A stretch of 7,043 bases of DNA. Origin: PHAA01 sp964584415. Its GTDB lineage: Bacteria > Bacillota > Syntrophomonadia > Syntrophomonadales > Syntrophomonadaceae. The translations under genes were made by a program, and so were the position numbers. Below are positions 6,072-7,043 of this stretch, in pieces; position 1 is the stretch's first letter; every line of letters starts with the position of its first letter. The notes beneath the pieces were generated by a model. It was given only the letters and a program-made list of their open reading frames with translations. It was not told the origin of the DNA and did no database searches. Where the stretch lies: the NCBI GenBank assembly GCA_964584415.1, contig CAZOZX010000111.1, forward strand, positions 1-7,043, given 5' to 3'.

Positions 6072-7001
6072 TTACTCTCCTAATGTCTTTATTTCCTGTA
6101 ATATCTTCTGCCCGCCCCTGTCCAGTAGACTCTGGGCAAGCTGTTGACCCATTACCTCAGCCTGATCCAATCGGCCTGATACCGTATAGCGCAGTAAAAT
6201 CTGTCCATCAATCGATGCGATTAATCCTTCCAGGACTATATCTTCATCAATGATCCGGGCCAGGCATGCTATCGGAACCTGGCATCCTCCCTCCAGCTCC
6301 CGCAGGAATGCCCTTTCCGATTTAGTGGCAATAAAAGTAGTCACATCGTTTATCATTGCCACTATAGCAGCCGTATCTTTATCGTCATTCCGAATCTCGA
6401 CCGCGATTGCACCTTGCCCCACCGCCGGCAGCACACTATCCGTGCTTAGTACTTCCGTAACAACATGAGATAGCCCCAGCCGTTCAACACCGGCATAAGC
6501 AAGAATTATCGCGTCCAAGTTATGCTCGGTCATTTTTCTGATGCGGGTCTCTACATTGCCTCGCAAATCAGATATTCGGATATCAGGACGTAATTTTTTT
6601 AGCTGAGCAATTCGCCTCAGGCTGGAAGTACCGACTAATCCATTAAGAGGCAGGTTAGCCATAGTGTAGCCCCGGCTGGAAATGAGTACATCCCGGGGAT
6701 TCTCCCGCTTCAGTACCGCTCCTAAACTGAGCCCAGGGGCAAGAAATGAGGGTAAGTCTTTCATGCTGTGAACGGCCAGATCGACTTCTCCAGCCAACAG
6801 AGCATTCTCTATTTCTCGGGTAAAGAGCCCTTTATCACCTATCTTGGACAATGCTACATCCAAGATCTTGTCACCTTTGGTTTTTATAATTCTAGTTTCT
6901 ATTTCCAGTTCCGGCTTATGGTTTTTTATTTCTCTGGCAACGAATTCAGCCTGCCAAAGTGCTAGTTGACTACCTCTGGTTCCCAGTCTTAATTTTTGCA
7001 T
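6072..7001 (-). CDS. hemC: Hydroxymethylbilane synthase (porphobilinogen deaminase, HemC)
   Basis: This enzyme polymerises four porphobilinogens into the linear tetrapyrrole hydroxymethylbilane, the substrate of the HemD domain encoded next. The protein is 309 residues from the chosen start. Motifs are KLRLGTRGSQLALWQ at the N-terminus, the catalytic aspartate Asp82 in HSMKDLP, the TSSLRR and DLRGNVETR substrate-binding segments, the VGQGAIAVE segment, and the dipyrromethane-cofactor cysteine Cys240 in GGCQVPIAC. The ATG at 7001-6999 is preferred because the family usually begins just before KLRLGTRGS and an AGGA lies five bases upstream. An in-frame ATG at 7019 would add six residues (MRGRKS) and is the alternative. 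The stop is three bases from the cobA-hemD ATG, so the two genes are tightly coupled. Confidence 0.97.
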   Translation of the reverse strand: MQKLRLGTRGSQLALWQAEFVAREIKNHKPELEIETRIIKTKGDKILDVALSKIGDKGLFTREIENALLAGEVDLAVHSMKDLPSFLAPGLSLGAVLKRENPRDVLISSRGYTMANLPLNGLVGTSSLRRIAQLKKLRPDIRISDLRGNVETRIRKMTEHNLDAIILAYAGVERLGLSHVVTEVLSTDSVLPAVGQGAIAVEIRNDDKDTAAIVAMINDVTTFIATKSERAFLRELEGGCQVPIACLARIIDEDIVLEGLIASIDGQILLRYTVSGRLDQAEVMGQQLAQSLLDRGGQKILQEIKTLGE

Positions 7002-7041
7002 ACTCTTCCTGCCCCTCATCCGGTAGCTCTAAACTGAATAG
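6970..7041 (-). CDS. Possible C-terminal end of the upstream gene, perhaps hemA (partial)
   Basis: One minus-strand frame is open from the window edge to a TAG at 6972-6970 and reads LFSLELPDEGQEEYAKIK, then TGNQR. An LF-x-LE ending followed by an acidic tail resembles the C-termini I associate with glutamyl-tRNA reductase (HemA), and hemA commonly precedes hemC in clostridial clusters. It would overlap hemC by 32 bases. A rival frame ends AIQFRATG at a TGA (7018-7016) overlapping the alternative hemC ATG in an ATGA arrangement. With only 23 codons the choice is weak, and hemA identity is inference from neighbourhood. Confidence 0.33.
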   Translation of the reverse strand, partial: LFSLELPDEGQEEYAKIKTGNQR

Positions 7042-7043
7042 CT

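Noticed and set aside
1..7043. Mobile element, CRISPR array, tRNA or rRNA
   Set aside because: No repeated spacer units, transposase motifs, terminal inverted repeats, cloverleaf or conserved rRNA segments were seen on either strand, and almost all of the sequence is occupied by the hem genes.

Overview
The window is one minus-strand gene cluster for tetrapyrrole synthesis. It is built around the siroheme-dependent (Ahb) route to heme, not the classical protoporphyrin route. Moderate GC content, strong Shine-Dalgarno sites, a TTG start, a fused cobA-hemD gene and a NirJ2-type radical SAM protein beside two AsnC-like siroheme decarboxylase subunits all suggest an anaerobic clostridial Firmicute. 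A Syntrophomonas/Desulfotomaculum-type organism is my best guess from general resemblance only. A 10-base N run shows that this is a draft or metagenomic assembly.

Layout in the direction of transcription (high to low coordinates): the last codons of an upstream gene, possibly hemA (about 7041-6970); hemC (hydroxymethylbilane synthase); a cobA-hemD fusion (uroporphyrinogen-III synthase plus SAM methyltransferase), interrupted by the N gap at 5907-5916; hemB (porphobilinogen synthase); a NirJ2/AhbD-like radical SAM gene; ahbA and ahbB (siroheme decarboxylase subunits); and hemL (glutamate-1-semialdehyde aminomutase). Below hemL is about 95 bp of AT-rich spacer. The first 72 bases then hold what looks like the 3' end of an unidentified convergent plus-strand gene.

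The genes form one pathway. HemL makes 5-aminolevulinate, HemB makes porphobilinogen, HemC makes hydroxymethylbilane, and the HemD domain closes the ring to uroporphyrinogen III. The CobA domain then methylates C2 and C7 to give precorrin-2. After oxidation and iron insertion to siroheme, by enzymes not in this window, AhbA/AhbB remove two acetate carboxyls to give 12,18-didecarboxysiroheme. One or more radical SAM proteins finish the route to heme. Only one radical SAM gene is present. No AhbC/NirJ1 partner, precorrin-2 dehydrogenase or ferrochelatase gene, and no HemE/HemH-type gene, is visible here.

Junctions are tight (stop and start abut or lie 2-3 bases apart) at hemC/cobA-hemD, radical SAM/ahbA and ahbA/ahbB. 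They are looser (48-102 bp, with good ribosome-binding sites) before hemB, the radical SAM gene and hemL. I see no mobile element, CRISPR array, tRNA or rRNA. The system is a known type; the points worth checking are the single radical SAM gene, the collapsed assembly gap, the hairpin before the radical SAM gene and the unassigned sequence at both edges.
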